A stretch of DNA of 64,000 nucleotides from Linum tenue (Eukaryota > Streptophyta > Magnoliopsida > Malpighiales > Linaceae): positions 8,246,001-8,310,000 of the forward strand of contig CAMGYJ010000011.1 of assembly GCA_946122785.1 (NCBI GenBank), read 5' to 3'. Positions within the stretch are counted from its first letter, which is position 1; every line of letters begins with the position of its first letter. The notes under the pieces are model-generated. The model searched no databases. It saw only the letters and a list, made by a program, of their open reading frames with translations, and had not been told where the DNA came from. The translations under genes and the position numbers were made by a program. Below are positions 10,447-23,373 of the stretch, piece by piece.

Positions 10447-11766
10447 TTATATGTTTTGCACTTTGTGGTAATCACGAAGGAAAGCAATAGAATTAACTAT
10501 GTGGTCAGTGACATCTGTATCTAATATCCAGGAAATGGATGGATTGTTGTTTTGAATGAGATTGCAATTGTGGTTACCTGAAGAATCAGAAGGGTGGTGA
10601 GTTGTGAATGCTGCAACATGTGAGGTGGTGGGAGACTTTCCCTTTGTTGTTTCTTGCATCAGGGATATGAGCTTGTCATAATCAGCTTTAGTAAGCTTGA
10701 ATTCTGGTTGAGAATTAGAAGACTGGCTACTGTCAGCTGCATTGATGGATGGTCTGCTGCGAGATGGAAGTGTGGACCTTGGCTGCGAGTTAGGAGGGTA
10801 ACCATGCTTTTTGAAGCACTTTTCTTCTGTGTGACCAATTCTTCGACATAATGTGCATTCAGGTGGTTTGGTGGAGGGATTTGGTGTCACAGTAGTGCCA
10901 CGAGGTGTAAGACTAGGGGGCCAACCATGTTTGTGATAACAGGTGTCTTCTGTGTGACCAGGAGCATTGCAAAAAGTGCAATGAGGGCGTTTGCCAGGAA
11001 TGTAAGGGCGCCTAACCCCTTGAGCAGCAAAGGCAGTATGATCAACAAAGATGGTCTTGCCTTGTTGAGTACCAAAAAGTTGTCTCTCATGTTGTAATAC
11101 TCTTTGAAAAACTCGATCTATCGGAGGCAGTGTGTCTCCAAACAAAACTTGGGAACAGACAACAGCAAATTTGTTATTTAAGCCACGAAGAAACTGTATC
11201 ACTGAGTTCACTGCCTTGTAGCCAACAACCACATTCATAGAGGCACAAGTGGTGGCACTTGTGTTGGTGCAGTGACAAGGATCTATGGGTTGGTAATTGT
11301 CTAACTCATCTTGCAGAGCAATCAAATTTCCATAGTATTCAGTTACGGTTTGATTATCTTGCTTGATGCTGCCAATGGATTCGATGAGTTTAGCAACGCG
11401 AATCATGTCTCCTTGACCGTAGCGAGATTTGAGGCTGAGCCAAGCTTCAAAAGCTAGTTTACAAGACATGATGGTCTTTTTGATGCCCGGTTCTACAGTT
11501 TGCTGGATCCAGCTGAGAACCATGATGTTCTTCCTTGTCCATGAAGAATGCAGGGCATATGCTGCTGCAGGGGCAACAATGGTGCCATTGACAAAGCCAA
11601 GTTTGTTCTTGGCGGCCAAAGCATTGAGCATGGCCTTGCTCCAGTCGTTGTAGTTGGTGGTAGTCAGCTTCTCACCTACCAACATCAACCCGGGCTTATC
11701 AGAACCATGAAGGTAATAAGGATCCGCCATTGGATCCAGATTTGGGTGTTGTTCTTGAGCTGCCAT
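10447..11766 (-). pseudogene. Copia gag with damaged protease start
   Basis: The 439-residue frame holds a retrotransposon gag domain (NYNDWSKAMLNALAAKNKLG, WIQQTVEPGIKKTI, VTEYYGNLIALQDELDNY) and two zinc-knuckle-like Cys/His units (CTFCNAPGHTEDTCYHKHG and CTLCRRIGHTEEKCFKKHGY). It ends in WILDTDVTDHI, where copia proteases normally have D-S/T-G-A. The catalytic loop therefore reads DTD instead of DTG, which should kill the protease. The frame stops soon after (QNI), so gag and the start of protease share this frame and pol is cut off. Confidence 0.88.
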
Positions 11767-11800
11767 TTGGGAGATGGCGGCTAGGGTTGCTTTGATACCA

Positions 11801-12150
11801 TAACACCAAGTGTGAGATGGAAACCCTAACTTACTTTCTTATTTATGATAATCTGGGTTTATATACATGGATTGTGCAAAAGAAGACAAGCTCACTTAGC
11901 TGTCGATTTACAGAATGAAAAACAGAAAAACAGAGAAACAGAGTTTAAGAGGTAACAAGGACTGAGCAGTGAAAGTGATGTTGGTTCTCTACGGCGATGT
12001 TTTCCCTTCTTCAGTCTCCAATAGATTAGACGGTGTCGTTCCACTTGACTCGCCTGCAGTCTTGCCTGCAACGTGCAACGACGTCGCTCCATCTCCTTAG
12101 TTTACTAGCCGTTGTGATTTGGGGCGAAAATTGAACATTTTCGTCTGATA
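11801..12150 (-). repeat. 5' LTR of the copia element
   Basis: 350 bp. It is followed on the element strand by the primer-binding site at 11789-11800. 'tttatataca' gives a TATA-like site within the LTR. It differs from the other LTR by about 17-18 substitutions (counted by eye) and one 7-bp indel. Confidence 0.93.
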
Positions 12151-14089
12151 CAATATGATATGAAAGTTGATGGATCGTGTCAAACACGGCACGAGAGGAA
12201 CGGATATGATGAAACGTATTCCTGCTGGGCTGGCCGATGCACGACCACCGCCCAGCTACACCTAGAGATCACTAGGGTTTTGTGTTGTCAAGCTTGGTAT
12301 ATTAGTTACCAAAATAATTAAGTAACAAACTAGGTAGAGTGTATATTAGGTCCATGTACAAGCATGTGCATGATCATGATCATGCACACATGCCATGCAA
12401 CACAAATGCAAATTTCTAGTATGGTAGGTGGCAGCACAATGCCAGATATTTAATTTCTTATATGTACATTATCGACGGGGCAAAAAGCCATGAAATTTAT
12501 CAGCATTTTGCTAATTTGATTTAGCCATTTGATTTTATTTTTGATGAATCACTTGATTTTAAATGGAGAATGGGAGATTGATCTTATAGTTGAGATTAAT
12601 CGATTTGTATATCCTTTTTTAACATGGATCAAAAAACACAGACAAAAATTCGAGTTGATTAATGATCTGCAAACTGATATGTAAGCTAGAGAAAATTATG
12701 CATTATCGGTAATATGTTAGTTTAGTTACTCAATGAATCCGCTCCCCGGTAGGGCTTTAGTTTGTATATTTTACTAGAAAAGTATATGCGCTATGCTGCA
12801 GGTGATGGAAGACGTGGTGCGACATTAGTACCTATTCAATTTTGTATTTATATTGATAGTGTATTTTTCAGTGAAGCTTATCATTACCTCAAAATTAAAA
12901 AAAAGTAAAAGAAAAATAATTATATTATATCGAAGATGGTATTTAATGTTTAAGAAATCCAACCCTAGCTATCAGCTAATCAAATTGAAAATATAGAATA
13001 ACTAGCCAAAAGGACAATTTCATACCCAAAATTTCAGCCCAATTTACTAACCTAATTAGTGGTGGTTGGAGTGGTGGGTACAGTCGTAGTTAGAGCTAGT
13101 AAATGGTTATCTTTATTAGCGATGTAACCGATAACCGAACCGAAACCAGTGGTTATTGGTGTAAATATAATCAAATAAATAATAAAACGTCGGTCCCTAT
13201 AGTCAAATTTTTCTAATTACTAACTGATGGTTAAACTATTAGTAACCGACGATTAAATAATTATATTATATTATATCGAAGATGGTATTTAATGTTTAAG
13301 AAATCCAACCCTAGCTATCAGCTAATCAAATTGAAAATATAGAATAACTAGCCAAAATAACAATAGTAGTAGCCCGAAAATAATGGAATGCTTGAAGGAC
13401 TAAAAAATCCATTGTCTGCCCTAATTGTAAGAGCATCTCCATCGCCCATTCTTTCCCAATTGCATTATGACGTAGGTAGTGGTTTTGCAATTGCAACTCC
13501 AATTTTACTGATGTGGAAAGTTTTGCAATTATGCAAGCTTTCATAATATGAAAGTCTAATTGCAATGCCACGTAGATTAGTAGTGGGGCGTTTGTTCTTT
13601 TTTTCTTTTTTTAATGCTATTTAAATACCCAAATATAGGTGTGATAAAGAGCACTTTATTTTTATATGTAATTGCAAGTTAATTGCACAAATGTAGGTAC
13701 AATAAAAGTCAAGTGAGTTGGCTTGCAAAAATAATGTTGTGTCAAAAAAATCACAAATGCAATTGCAAATACAATTGCACCAATGGAAATTCTCTAACAG
13801 TAAAGTGAGTTGGCTCTAATAAGTCGCCACCATCCATTCTTTTTCTAATCCTCCAATTCTTTTCTCCTTCCCAAAACAATTAAATATTGGTGAGAAACAA
13901 TTGGAGAAATAGATGAAAGCATCTTAAGTGTTCGTGGACTTAAGCCCAACCAGATTAATTTGTTAGGCAATAGTAATATGGATTTGGCTTTATATATATT
14001 AATAAATAATATGTCCTTGGCCCTTTGTAAAGCTGTGCAACATCGTGTTTCATGAAGTTTAACAAAGGACAAGACACAAGAATAACACA
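12151..14089. other. AT-rich spacer with a 95-bp direct repeat
   Basis: The block from 'attatatcgaagatgg' to 'gaataactagccaaaa' occurs at 12920-13015 and again at 13270-13358. Parts of the region ('ggggctttRgtttgtatattttac', 'catcRtgtttcatgaagttYaacaaagga', 'ggttatcggtta' motifs) recur at 23880-24560, which suggests an old shared repeat or segmental copy. There is no gene. Confidence 0.55.
12920..13358 (+). repeat. Direct repeat pair flanking a 250-bp core
   Basis: Two nearly identical copies of about 95 bp (12920-13015 and 13270-13358) enclose a core with several 'gataaccgaaccgaaacc' and 'ttactaact' motifs. The layout is like a very small LTR-type element (TRIM) or a simple segmental duplication. 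No primer-binding site is evident, so I favour duplication. Confidence 0.5.
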
Positions 14090-14124
14090 TCTACCTAATA
14101 AATAAATAAAAGCCAAATGAGAAA

Positions 14125-14325
14125 ACTTGAAATTCCATTTCAAATTTCCTACATCCAGAGTGAAAGTAGGAAGTACATTTTTGTCTTCACAATTACTTTT
14201 TTTTTATTCATTAAAAAGACACTTACTAAGATTCGAACCATGACCACTTTAAAGAAAAACAAAGATCATAACCAATCACACTAAGTACATTTGCTGTATC
14301 TTTTTAAAATTAAAAACATATAATC
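14125..14325 (-). repeat. tRNA-related (SINE-like) repeat, copy 1
   Basis: On the minus strand an A-box-like TAGTGTGATTGGTTATG is followed about 30 bp later by a B box GGTTCGAATC. A conserved tail follows, with 'gacaaaaatgtacttcctac'. Copies at 15795-15995 and 16515-16680 keep the same order. Each sits just inside a candidate Helitron 5' end, so the unit may now move as part of a Helitron. Confidence 0.55.
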
Positions 14326-15794
14326 GCAGAGAGGAAAAAACTCTTCCCTCATTTCAAATTCCATGCTCCATGAGCGTTTGTAGGAAGGGTAGAATAGGGA
14401 GTGTCAATTTTTTTCTTTTTCCTCTGTGGAATGGGCCAACTTACCGTACATATGCGAATTTAAACTGGTCCAGGAGTGTCAATTTTTTTCTTTAAGTCCT
14501 TTTATTTCTCCGTGGTGGTAAAATATATATGAAAAGGCAAAAACAATACTCCCTTTTATTGCTAAAAAGAAAAAAATTTATCAATAAACTAATGCATGGA
14601 TTCTAATGGGCTAACCGCTAATCATAAAATAAAAGAGTTGAATGGGTCTGACCTACACGGGATTTGCCCATCAAGTAAAACAAATGAACATCATGGGTTT
14701 GCCATTCTAAAACAAGCTATTTTCTCTAGCATAATATATATTATGCTATTATTTTATATCTTAGTGGCTAAAATATAATGTATTTTAAAGTTATTCAATG
14801 GTTCAACCTCGACCAACCCAATTAATCCAATTTTTATCATTTTAAATATATATTATATAATTATTTGATATCATAATGATTAAATTATAGTGTATATTAT
14901 AGGGAATCATTTCGTATTTGTTAGTAAAAAACTAAACAAAAAGATCTATTTGGTTATTTTTAACATTAAAACGATCCTAAATATTTTCAGATTCCTTTCG
15001 AAATTCTATAGTTTTATTCTCGAATCAGTGATGTGCAAATGGCGAATTGCAGTCATCTCTTTTCTTTCATTATTTTTTATTTTCAAATAGAAAGTTTAAA
15101 AGTAAAGAATAATTAGAATTTGGCATGGGTCGGTCAAACAAGCTGAATTTCAAGTTTTGGCCCGTTTTGATCAAGTCTAATTTATAATCACATGGTTCCC
15201 TGATACCCGATAAAAATCTCAATTCAAACCAGTTTGGCAGGTGAGTCCGTGTTTACCACCATTTTCTAGGGATACAGGAACGATGGTTCCTATCCCAAAT
15301 CATGTTGTTCATTCTTGATTTCTTCAAATTTTATCATGGCTTGGAAAAAAACTAGAAAACACAATGATGACAAGATGAAAATTTTATAAAGCAAATTTAT
15401 CGGCCAACGGGCTGAGTAAAAGCTAGCAACGATTGTGAGATGCTCATTTCCAGAAAACCGGCGGGATAAGCGATTTTTTATTCAATTTTCTAGAATTCGG
15501 TTTCTATAAAACTTACTCCACCTCATCATATTACCAGAAACAATATTGTTTCACAAGGTAACAGGTACTTGATTTTGTTTCATAAGGCTGATTTTTGATT
15601 CGTTGCATCATTCATGTCTCTTTTCCTACTAAAATTCACTCTTTTTATCAAGTGTTTCCAAAAAAAAAAAAAAACTATACAACAATAAGTTATACACCCC
15701 ATTACATTATCAAATTTCATACCTCACCTTTCTCCAGCCAAATGGCCGGGTCCATGCTAGTATTATTAAAGGTGAAAGCCAAAACTCATGGCTC

Positions 15795-15995
15795 AATTTC
15801 AAATTTCATGCATGAAGAGTAAAAGTAGGAAGGACATTTTTGTCTCAAAACTACTTATTCAGTTATTCTTTCTTATTTATTCATAAAAATATATACATAT
15901 GGGGATTTGAACCATGACCATTTTTAAAAGAGGGAAGAGCTACAACCAATCACGCTACATATATTTGTTGTATCTTTTAAAAGAAAAGCATACAC
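15795..15995 (-). repeat. tRNA-related (SINE-like) repeat, copy 2
   Basis: The minus strand has TAGCGTGATTGGTTGTAGC (A-box-like), then GGTTCAAATCC (B box), then the tail with 'gacaaaaatgtccttcctac'. This is the best conserved of the three copies. It lacks a clear poly(A) and its own TSD. Confidence 0.55.
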
Positions 15996-16514
15996 AAACC
16001 TAAAATCTCAAAAATCAGAAGACCTTTTCAGCGGTTAGTTAGCAACTAAATCTCTCATAAGTACTTATTTGGTGATCTGACCTTCGACTTTCATATTTTT
16101 TATTATTTTTATTGTATTTTAATACTTAATTTATATTATAAAAAGAGGATAACTTTAAAATTGCAACCCATATATCACTTGTTTGAATATTGCATATAAA
16201 CTAAGAGTATTAAATAGGCCGAAGCAATGATAAAATTTTAAATTAGTATTAATTTTTAGAATTAACTATGAAGAAATCATATCCTTATGCAGACTATATG
16301 GGACTGGTTTTTTTAACGTTTTAGCCGAGTTAACTGCTAAGCTTTTAACATGTTCTGAATCTGACAAGATTAGATCCAATGATCATTGTCCGAGATTGAG
16401 TTTAATAATTGGTTCATTTCACCATTTTTTTACATGTTAATGAATTTCTAGGGATGACATATGTCTACGTTTAAACACAATACAATATATAATAGTAGAA
16501 TGATAAAAGTATTT

Positions 16515-16680
16515 TCCCGATTCAAATTTCTACAACGAGAGCGAAAGTATGAATGGTATATTTGCTTTCACAATTATTAAACTTATTTATTTGTAGAAAG
16601 TAAACAAATATTGGAATTTGAACCAATGTATCTTCCAAAAAAGACAAGAATCATAAGCCTGATTGTCAACCCAAGTTTGA
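16515..16680 (-). repeat. tRNA-related (SINE-like) repeat, copy 3
   Basis: Shares the tail ('catactttcgctctcgttgt' on the minus strand) and a B-box-like GGTTCAAATTCC. The A box is degraded. The sequence is more diverged than copies 1 and 2. Confidence 0.45.
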
Positions 16681-18689
16681 CATGGTAGGGCGAATCAGTT
16701 TTGCCCAAACCCGAGTATTTGTTAGGATGTTGGAGGCCCAGTTGGTTATCAACCCAAACTTGGTCAAACTAAAAGTTGAATTAGGATATCGAGTTGATTC
16801 AACTAACTCATCTAAGCACTAAGTCACTTCAAACAGACATCCTTTTCAACAAATCTAATCACTAGCTCTGTTGACATGTCCTCCTTTTTCTTATCAAACA
16901 CCCATGCAACAACATACATCAACCACCAGTGTTCGGTTATTCCTTAATATCTTTTCCTCCTTTAGTATCGGCAGACAACAATACAAGTCCCAATCATCTC
17001 AAAAGCCAACATAGTTGCTCAGTAGTCAATTTCATTTTCCTTCTAGCAACAAGGTCACATCGCCAATCAACCACATCCCAAACAAAGAATAAGCCACAAG
17101 ATTAGACGAACATATATTTGGATTGAGACTTGGTGTGATTAACAAAGACCGATGTCCTCATTTGTATATATACATGAAATCGAATTGGAGAAGAAGAGTA
17201 AGAACATTGAGAATGAAATATGATATGCAATGAAAAGAAGAAAAGAAAAAACTAGAAAATGAAATGAAAAAAGATAAAAAGAAAGAGGCAAGAGATTTAG
17301 AATTATAGCGTCATTTTAAAGCATCAGTTCCAAGTGAGATAAAAGTATAAAAATGAAACTCAATTTCAAACGAATAAGTTATATTAAATCGTCATTGTAT
17401 CTAAATTTATCATAGGAATTTCATAAATATCTAAGCATAATACATGTGAAATCAATAAAATTTTCATGCACATGGGTAAAGCTAGGCTTAACCAGATTAA
17501 TCCAATTCATCCATTAATCATTAACCGACTTGCTTAAACGACTCATTGGTGGAATCGAGTGACAATCTTGGTCATAACAAATTAGACTAATAACAATGAA
17601 TGAATGGCTTCCTAAATTTCGCTTAGTTTTCAATGAAAGATGAGATGCAGTTAATTGATTTATGAGCTTAAATATACCTCCATACCACTAAAGCTACAAT
17701 CATTGTGATCTTTAGTTGTTCACTCACCTCTCTCAGTGTTTACAGGTTCATATTTTGCTATGAACTTTAGATGAAGAAAATTTAAATCTCAAACATTTAA
17801 AAGTAGGATATGGAAACTATGTAAATAAGTGATTGCAAATCTACTATTTTGAAACCCAAAACTGAAGGAATTTAGATAATCTCATTTCGCAGTAAATTAA
17901 AAAGTCTTATTGGGAAAGTGATACCTTAGGGTTGGATGTGGTGGTGATTGAACAACTAATGCCAAACGTGGCCCAAAAAATTCCCTCCACTATGAATTGC
18001 AAAAAAAAAAAAAAATCCTTCCCTTACCCAATTTATTACCAGTCAAAACATATTTGGTAATATCACTTGAAGGTCATACAAATAAACGACTATTTAGTTT
18101 GAGTCTAAATTAGACCTATTACATTGGTTACCAAAAAAAAAAAAAAAGAATATCGACTCTAATGTAATTTTTTTTTGTATAACAAACATAAATCTGGAAA
18201 CACCGATAATGAAGGTGTGAATTGGTTTAATGTGAATATCTAGATGGTCGATATTTCTTTATAGGTATAATTATATGAACTCAAATAGATTCAAATTGTG
18301 GGTTCGACCCAAATAAATATTTTTCTACTCCAACTCTCTCCCCCATTCCATAATTAGTAAAGTAATCCGGCCAACGGGCCGGGTCAAAACTAGTAGTAAA
18401 TTAAAGGAAATAATAGATCGAGGAGTGGTCAGCAGGGGTAACCAAAAGATCAAAAGACAACAGATTTTTTGCTCCGTCACTACCTAACACCTTTCAAGAA
18501 AGAATGCAGATTTTAACATTAGTGCTAATCCATCTGTTGGGTTAACCACTAAGCAAACAAATGCATATCGATAACATAGATAATAAGGCTTATTATCTAT
18601 TAACCTCCTATTATTGATTCATTTTTTTTGGGTTGGAAAACGGGACGCTAAAAGGACACCCCTTCCTGAAACTTAAATTAAACGGGTTT

Positions 18690-21649
18690 GAGCTATGCCC
18701 ACAAAGTCATACAAAAGCTAAAACGACAGACCGAGGTCCGTAATATCAAAATCATGGAAGCCAATGCGAGCAGCGTGGCCTTTATTTGCGAGGAGTCTTC
18801 AAAATTGATGAATCAAGTTGTGATATCTATGCTCCGTCTAGTCCGGGGATGTAAGAATGGTGTGGGGATTACTTTCCTTAAAGGACACGGTAGCCAGCCC
18901 TCCAAGCTATCTGCAGCCCTCTGATGGCCGCCATAATCTCTACTCTAGTGATCGTACACCGCCCCAGGTTCACAACGAAAGGTCCCTTGCACTTTCTCGT
19001 CCAGTCCCGGATGACCCCACCATCTGCTGCTATCGAACCAGGTTGTATGATAGATCCGTCAATGTTGACGCATACTCATCCCTGTGTGTGTGTGGGGGGG
19101 GGGGATCCCAAGCGATCTGGTGTGCGGATTTCTTTGGGATAGCAGTGTGGGAGGCCTTATCGTCCGCTTGAGCTTGCCGGATAGTGTTCGTCCAGCATTT
19201 GATCCTGTGCACCAACACATGGTCTTCCTGATTAAGGTTATAAAAGACTTTCTCGTTCCGCCGCTTCCAAATGTACCAAGCGGCAACTCTGAAGAGAATG
19301 CCTTCTTCTTCCTTCTTGAGGTGTGCATCCAACCAACCTGTAAACCCAAGGCTGCACGTAAGAAGGTTATCAAGAATTCCTAGCCTCCGCCATACATGTT
19401 GAGAGTTCGGGCAGTGTCGCAGAATGTGCTCCGCAGTTTCCGATCCAGTTCTGCAGATTGGACAAGCTTAATGCTTAATGCTGTGCATTCGACATCAACC
19501 TGTCATGAAAAGGTAGCCATAGAAAATGCTTAATGCTGTTTGGGCCCGTCCATTTCCATAGCGTCTTCCAGTACGCCTGGTCAGTTGCTTCTTCCAACTC
19601 TCGGACCTCGTCCCCAATCCAATCCGCAGCCGCCGCATAGGCTATGCGGAGCTTGAACTTTCCATCCGGCTCAATCCCCAGGCTGTGATGTCTTCCCCTG
19701 ATCCAGCAAGCGGTGGATCCGTACCTGCAACCAAAGTCACAGTGTCTGGAGTTAGGTGCTGCGTGAATTCATGCCACTTCCACTCACCTTCATTGGTGGC
19801 CATATCCGCCACTGTAGTAGTCCAGTTGATCCTGTCCCCATTGCTAGTAACATGATCCCTTAGCACCATTCCCTCCGCTATCCACGGGTCCGTCCAAAAG
19901 TGGACATTACGACCTTCCCTAATATCCCAAACAATCCTCTGCTTAAGAATTAGCCATGTGTCCACGATCCCTTTCCAGAGCCTAGAGTAATTGCTCTTCT
20001 TCATGACCATGGTCCCATCTGCAGTAGCTCGAAAACACTTTCCTAGAAGGACACGGACCCAGAGATCTTCTGATTGATTCAGGAAAGCCCACCCCAGCTT
20101 CATCAGGCAGGAGAGATTCAAAGCCCTGGTCGACCGAATTCCGAGACCTCCTTCTTCTTTTTGTCTGCAGATTGTCTCACATTTTACCAAGTGCGTCTTA
20201 GCGTGCCCTTCTTCCACACCCCAAACAAAGCCTCTCACTTTTTGTCGATCGTGTCGCACACAGAGATGGGGAGACCGATGTCTGCATTACATAGTTAGGG
20301 AGAGCATTCAACACCGATCCCGCCAAGGTAACCCGTCCTGCCAAAGAAAGACTCTTTGCTTCCCAACCTGAGAGCCTCTGATCGATCTTTTCCAAAATTT
20401 ATTTGTAGGTGTCTTTGGTGACTCTGCCATGGATGACCTGGACACCTAGATAGCGACCCAGATTACTCGTAGCTTTTATCCCCCAACATATCACTGATCC
20501 GTTTCTTCTGATGCTCCTTGGTGTTTTTGGAGAAGAATACAAAAGACTTATCCCTGCTGATTTGTTCCCCGGAGGCTTCATAGAATCTATTTAGGCATGC
20601 TAAGATCTCATCTCCCTGTTTTGGACTAGCCTCCCTGAATAACACCAAATCATCTGCAAAAAAATAAATGGGTGAGTGGGGGTCCATCCTTGGATAGAGT
20701 AATTGGTTTCCAGGCTTTCCTGTCAACATAATCCTTAATGCAGTGATTGAGTCTTTCAACACAAAGGGTAAAGAGATAGGGTGAGAGGGGACATCCGTGC
20801 CGAAGACCCCTGGTCGGTTGGAAAGACTCTGTGCAACCTCCATTCCAAAGAACTTGGAAACGAGTGGTAGTCACACAAGCCATGACAAGCTTAACAAAAT
20901 CTCGAGGAAGTCTGGCTGCCAAAAGCGTCGACTCCAAGAAATTCCAGTTGATCTTGTCATAGGCTTTAGCGAAATCAATTTTCAGGATCATGCGGCTTGT
21001 GGCTCCTGACTGGCGAGACATTGTATGAACCACTTCTTGAAGAATTATGATGTTGTCCGTGATATGTCTCTTTGGGACAAAGCTAGACTGATTCGGATCA
21101 ACCAGCTGTGGCATGAACTTCTTAAGACGATTAGCCAGGCATTTAGCTACCGCCTTATAGCTCACGTTGCAAAGTCCAATGGGCCTAAATTGAGCTATTT
21201 CCTTGGGGGCGTCCACCTTGGGCAGAAACACGAGCAAGGTCTCATTACATCTCATGATGCATTACGGGTTCCTGAAACAATCAACAATGTGGTCATGGAA
21301 GCCTGTCGTGATCATTGGGCTTGGCATAAACAGCAGTAAGGATGAACGAATTGTTGTTCTTCCCTGTGCATAGGAAATGAAGGAATTGTGAGTCTCGATC
21401 TATTTCAACAATCGTGAAATCCGCATGTCTCCACAAAACCCAAATACCGCCAGAAAAACCCACAGCATCAACAAGAATATGCTTGTCAAACCCCATCGAG
21501 CCAATCACATCTTCTGCATCCTTACCACTGATACGTGGCTCTACAATGAAGACTAGATTAGGCTTGTGGGTTCCCATATACTCCTTAAAGGTCGAAAGAA
21601 AATTTGGGTGTTTTGCCCCCTTACAATTCCAACTAAATATTTTAAGCAT
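18690..21649 (-). pseudogene. LINE ORF2: endonuclease, reverse transcriptase, RNase H (broken)
   Basis: Endonuclease start MLKIFSWNCKGAKHPNFLST, with KPNLVFIVEPRISG (21649-21293). Reverse transcriptase: FRPIGLCNVSYKAVAKCLAN, LKIDFAKAYDKINWNFLEST, RGLRHGCPLSPYLF (21255-20650) and the catalytic YFFADDLVLFREA in the next frame (20843-20463). zf-RVT region: 20259-19642. Terminal RNase H-like remnant: about 19332-18690 (WYIWKRRNEKVFYN; VEIMAAIRGLQIAW). At least five frame breaks are present. The protein would have copied its own RNA into DNA; this copy cannot. Confidence 0.9.
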
Positions 21650-21720
21650 CAGTAAATAAGAAGAAACAGACTAAAGAAGGACGAGAACTTCCCTGGCAGA
21701 ATGCCGCATCCATCAGTCGA

Positions 21721-23373
21721 TTAACTCGCCTCCTCGGGAGCCAGATTCGCATCCGTAGCGGTGGTTGCACTTTCCGTATTCTCAACCATGCGGTCATCGA
21801 CCTCCCTTTCTTCTGATTTCACGTCGCCAGTCAAAGGATCAAGATGCAGTTGGGCGAGGAAGTCCTCGACCCCTTTCCGTTGGATTGGGCTTTTCCGCTT
21901 TTGCAGCACCCTTTTCACCTTGGTTGGCGTTGGATTTAATCCATGATTTGTTTTCAGTTCGTGGGGCATGATCTGCTTGCTGCTCGTTAGAGATGAGCTA
22001 GTGTTCGGGGAGCGCTTCTTCTAGTGTTTCCGGATTGACACCTTGGCTTTGGTCTCCTACGCCACACTAATGGAAGAGGTCGGATGTGCTAGGATCCTTC
22101 TCAGTATGGGCCCCCATCTTATCCGTAACCATGGAAAAAGAGGCTTGGTTGACTTCTTTTTGTTTTGGCCCAACAGAGCGCCACACCTGAGTCGAGCCCA
22201 TTTGTCTACCACCCTTCCCCATATTCTCGTTTTCTGTTGCTCCTTTCCCTTTATTAGGTTGGTGCTTTCCTTTCTTAGGATCCCCCTTTAGAACTTCTTT
22301 CCCCTTTTTTCCCCGCGAATCCGCCAAGTTACCTTGTTCGTTTTTATGATTTTGGCCGGATTTTGTTTGTGACTTTCCCAATCCACCACTCTTGCGCATT
22401 GAGATTCCCTGGGACGGCCCTTGATTGGCGGGAACCTTTCTTGGTTGGCGGCGTGATTTCCTCACCACCTGCATCCATGGTCCTTACCCTGCCGTCGGTT
22501 CCTCCGATTGGACTTCCGCCGTGACCAAAACCTTCGATGTTTGTGCTTGTGGTGCTTTCCTGGGAGATTGATGCACGATGGAACATGTGGATTCAGAGTG
22601 ACCAAAACGGCCGCATTCTAAACAGATCTCCGAAAGGTTCTCATACATCACCTGTTGCCAGGCACCATCTAGCCGGATACGGGTCTTCAATGGCTTTGTC
22701 ATATCTAGTTCTACGGCCAATCTTGCGAACTTGCCGCTTTCCAGGTGTTCCGTATGATAATCAAGTTTGATTGTTCGTCCCAGTAAATTATCTAGAGCAA
22801 ACAGGATTTCCCAGTGATAGAAATGGATCAGAAGCTCTGGTAGCTGAACCCAGGCCACCATGGCTCGATGTGGTTTATCGGAGGTGTGAAAGGAATGCGA
22901 CCACAGATGGACGATCAAATAGTGATCCAAAATGACCCAAGGCCCGCCGGTCAGGGCGTTGAGGTAGTCCTGTTCATTACCCAAGCTAACCAGAAAGGCG
23001 GAGTTGTTCAAATCCAAAATCTCCATGGTTCCGCTGGGTCTCCATCTCCAACGTAATTGTGAGCAGAGATACTGGTAGGAGACTGACCTTCCTAATAGCC
23101 GGACAACCAGCGTGCCCTTCCATGGGGCGCAAAGGCGTTCCTTCAGCTGGGCGGAGATTTTCATTTCTGGTTCCCCTTGATATGAGTCCACCTCGAGGTC
23201 GTGTTCGCTGATGAAGTCCACTGTTGGGTTGCGACAGCGGGTGACGCCAGAGACCTTGCCAGCGCCGACTTGTAGCATAGCGGTGGACTGCCTTGCACAC
23301 TTTGATCTCCTTGGGGTGAGAAAGACAGAATAGTCGGATCCGGTGGTCGTCTTGACATCGTCACTTCGGCCAC
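21721..23373 (-). pseudogene. LINE ORF1 (DUF4283 plus CCHC zinc knuckle), frameshifted
   Basis: A plausible start is MAEVTMSRRPPDPTILSF at 23373, then the frame shifts near 23230 into a 264-residue frame (23278-22484). That frame carries the DUF4283-type domain of plant LINE ORF1 proteins (KGTLVVRLLGRSVSYQYLCS, SLGNEQDYLNALTGGPWVIL) and the knuckle CLECGRFGHSESTC. The Lys/Gly-rich C-terminal part continues in other frames to about 21721. The role is RNA binding and packaging for retrotransposition. Confidence 0.85.

Larger units (their letters stand above)
6996..12150 (-). mobile_element. Complete Ty1/copia retrotransposon, inactive
   Basis: The element lies on the minus strand with two LTRs, a primer-binding site, gag, protease, integrase, reverse transcriptase and RNase H in copia order, and a polypurine tract. 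The PBS TGGTATCAAAGC (tRNA-Met type) directly follows the 5' LTR (plus-strand 11789-11800). The polypurine tract is a run of 15 G on the minus strand (7338-7352) just before the 3' LTR. The LTRs differ by very roughly 5 percent by eye, so the insertion is not recent. Possible target duplication 'atat' flanks it (left 'cgatat', right 'caatat'); the exact ends are uncertain by 1-2 bases. Stops and shifts in pol make it non-autonomous. Confidence 0.93.
14090..18393 (+). mobile_element. Helitron-like nest
   Basis: The right end has the Helitron 3' hallmark: a hairpin CCGGCC-AACG-GGCCGG (18367-18382), then CTAG (18390-18393), followed by a host T. Similar 3' ends occur at 15401-15426 (CGGCCAACGGGCTG ... 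CTAG) and 15734-15760 (CCAGCCAAATGGCCGG ... CTAG). Candidate 5' ends beginning TC, with an AT-rich run and 'aaagccaaa', lie at 14090 (host A before it) and 15751. The best outer pair is A|TC at 14090 and CTAG|T at 18393. There are no Rep/helicase ORFs, so the elements would be non-autonomous and nested. The 3' ends are better supported than the 5' ends. Confidence 0.5.

Noticed and set aside
13326..15822. Several 60-100-residue ORFs in AT-rich spacer
   Set aside because: They overlap repeats, have biased composition and no conserved motifs.
22043..22291. Plus-strand ORFs within 18.6-23.4 kb as host genes
   Set aside because: They are antisense shadows of the LINE reading frames.
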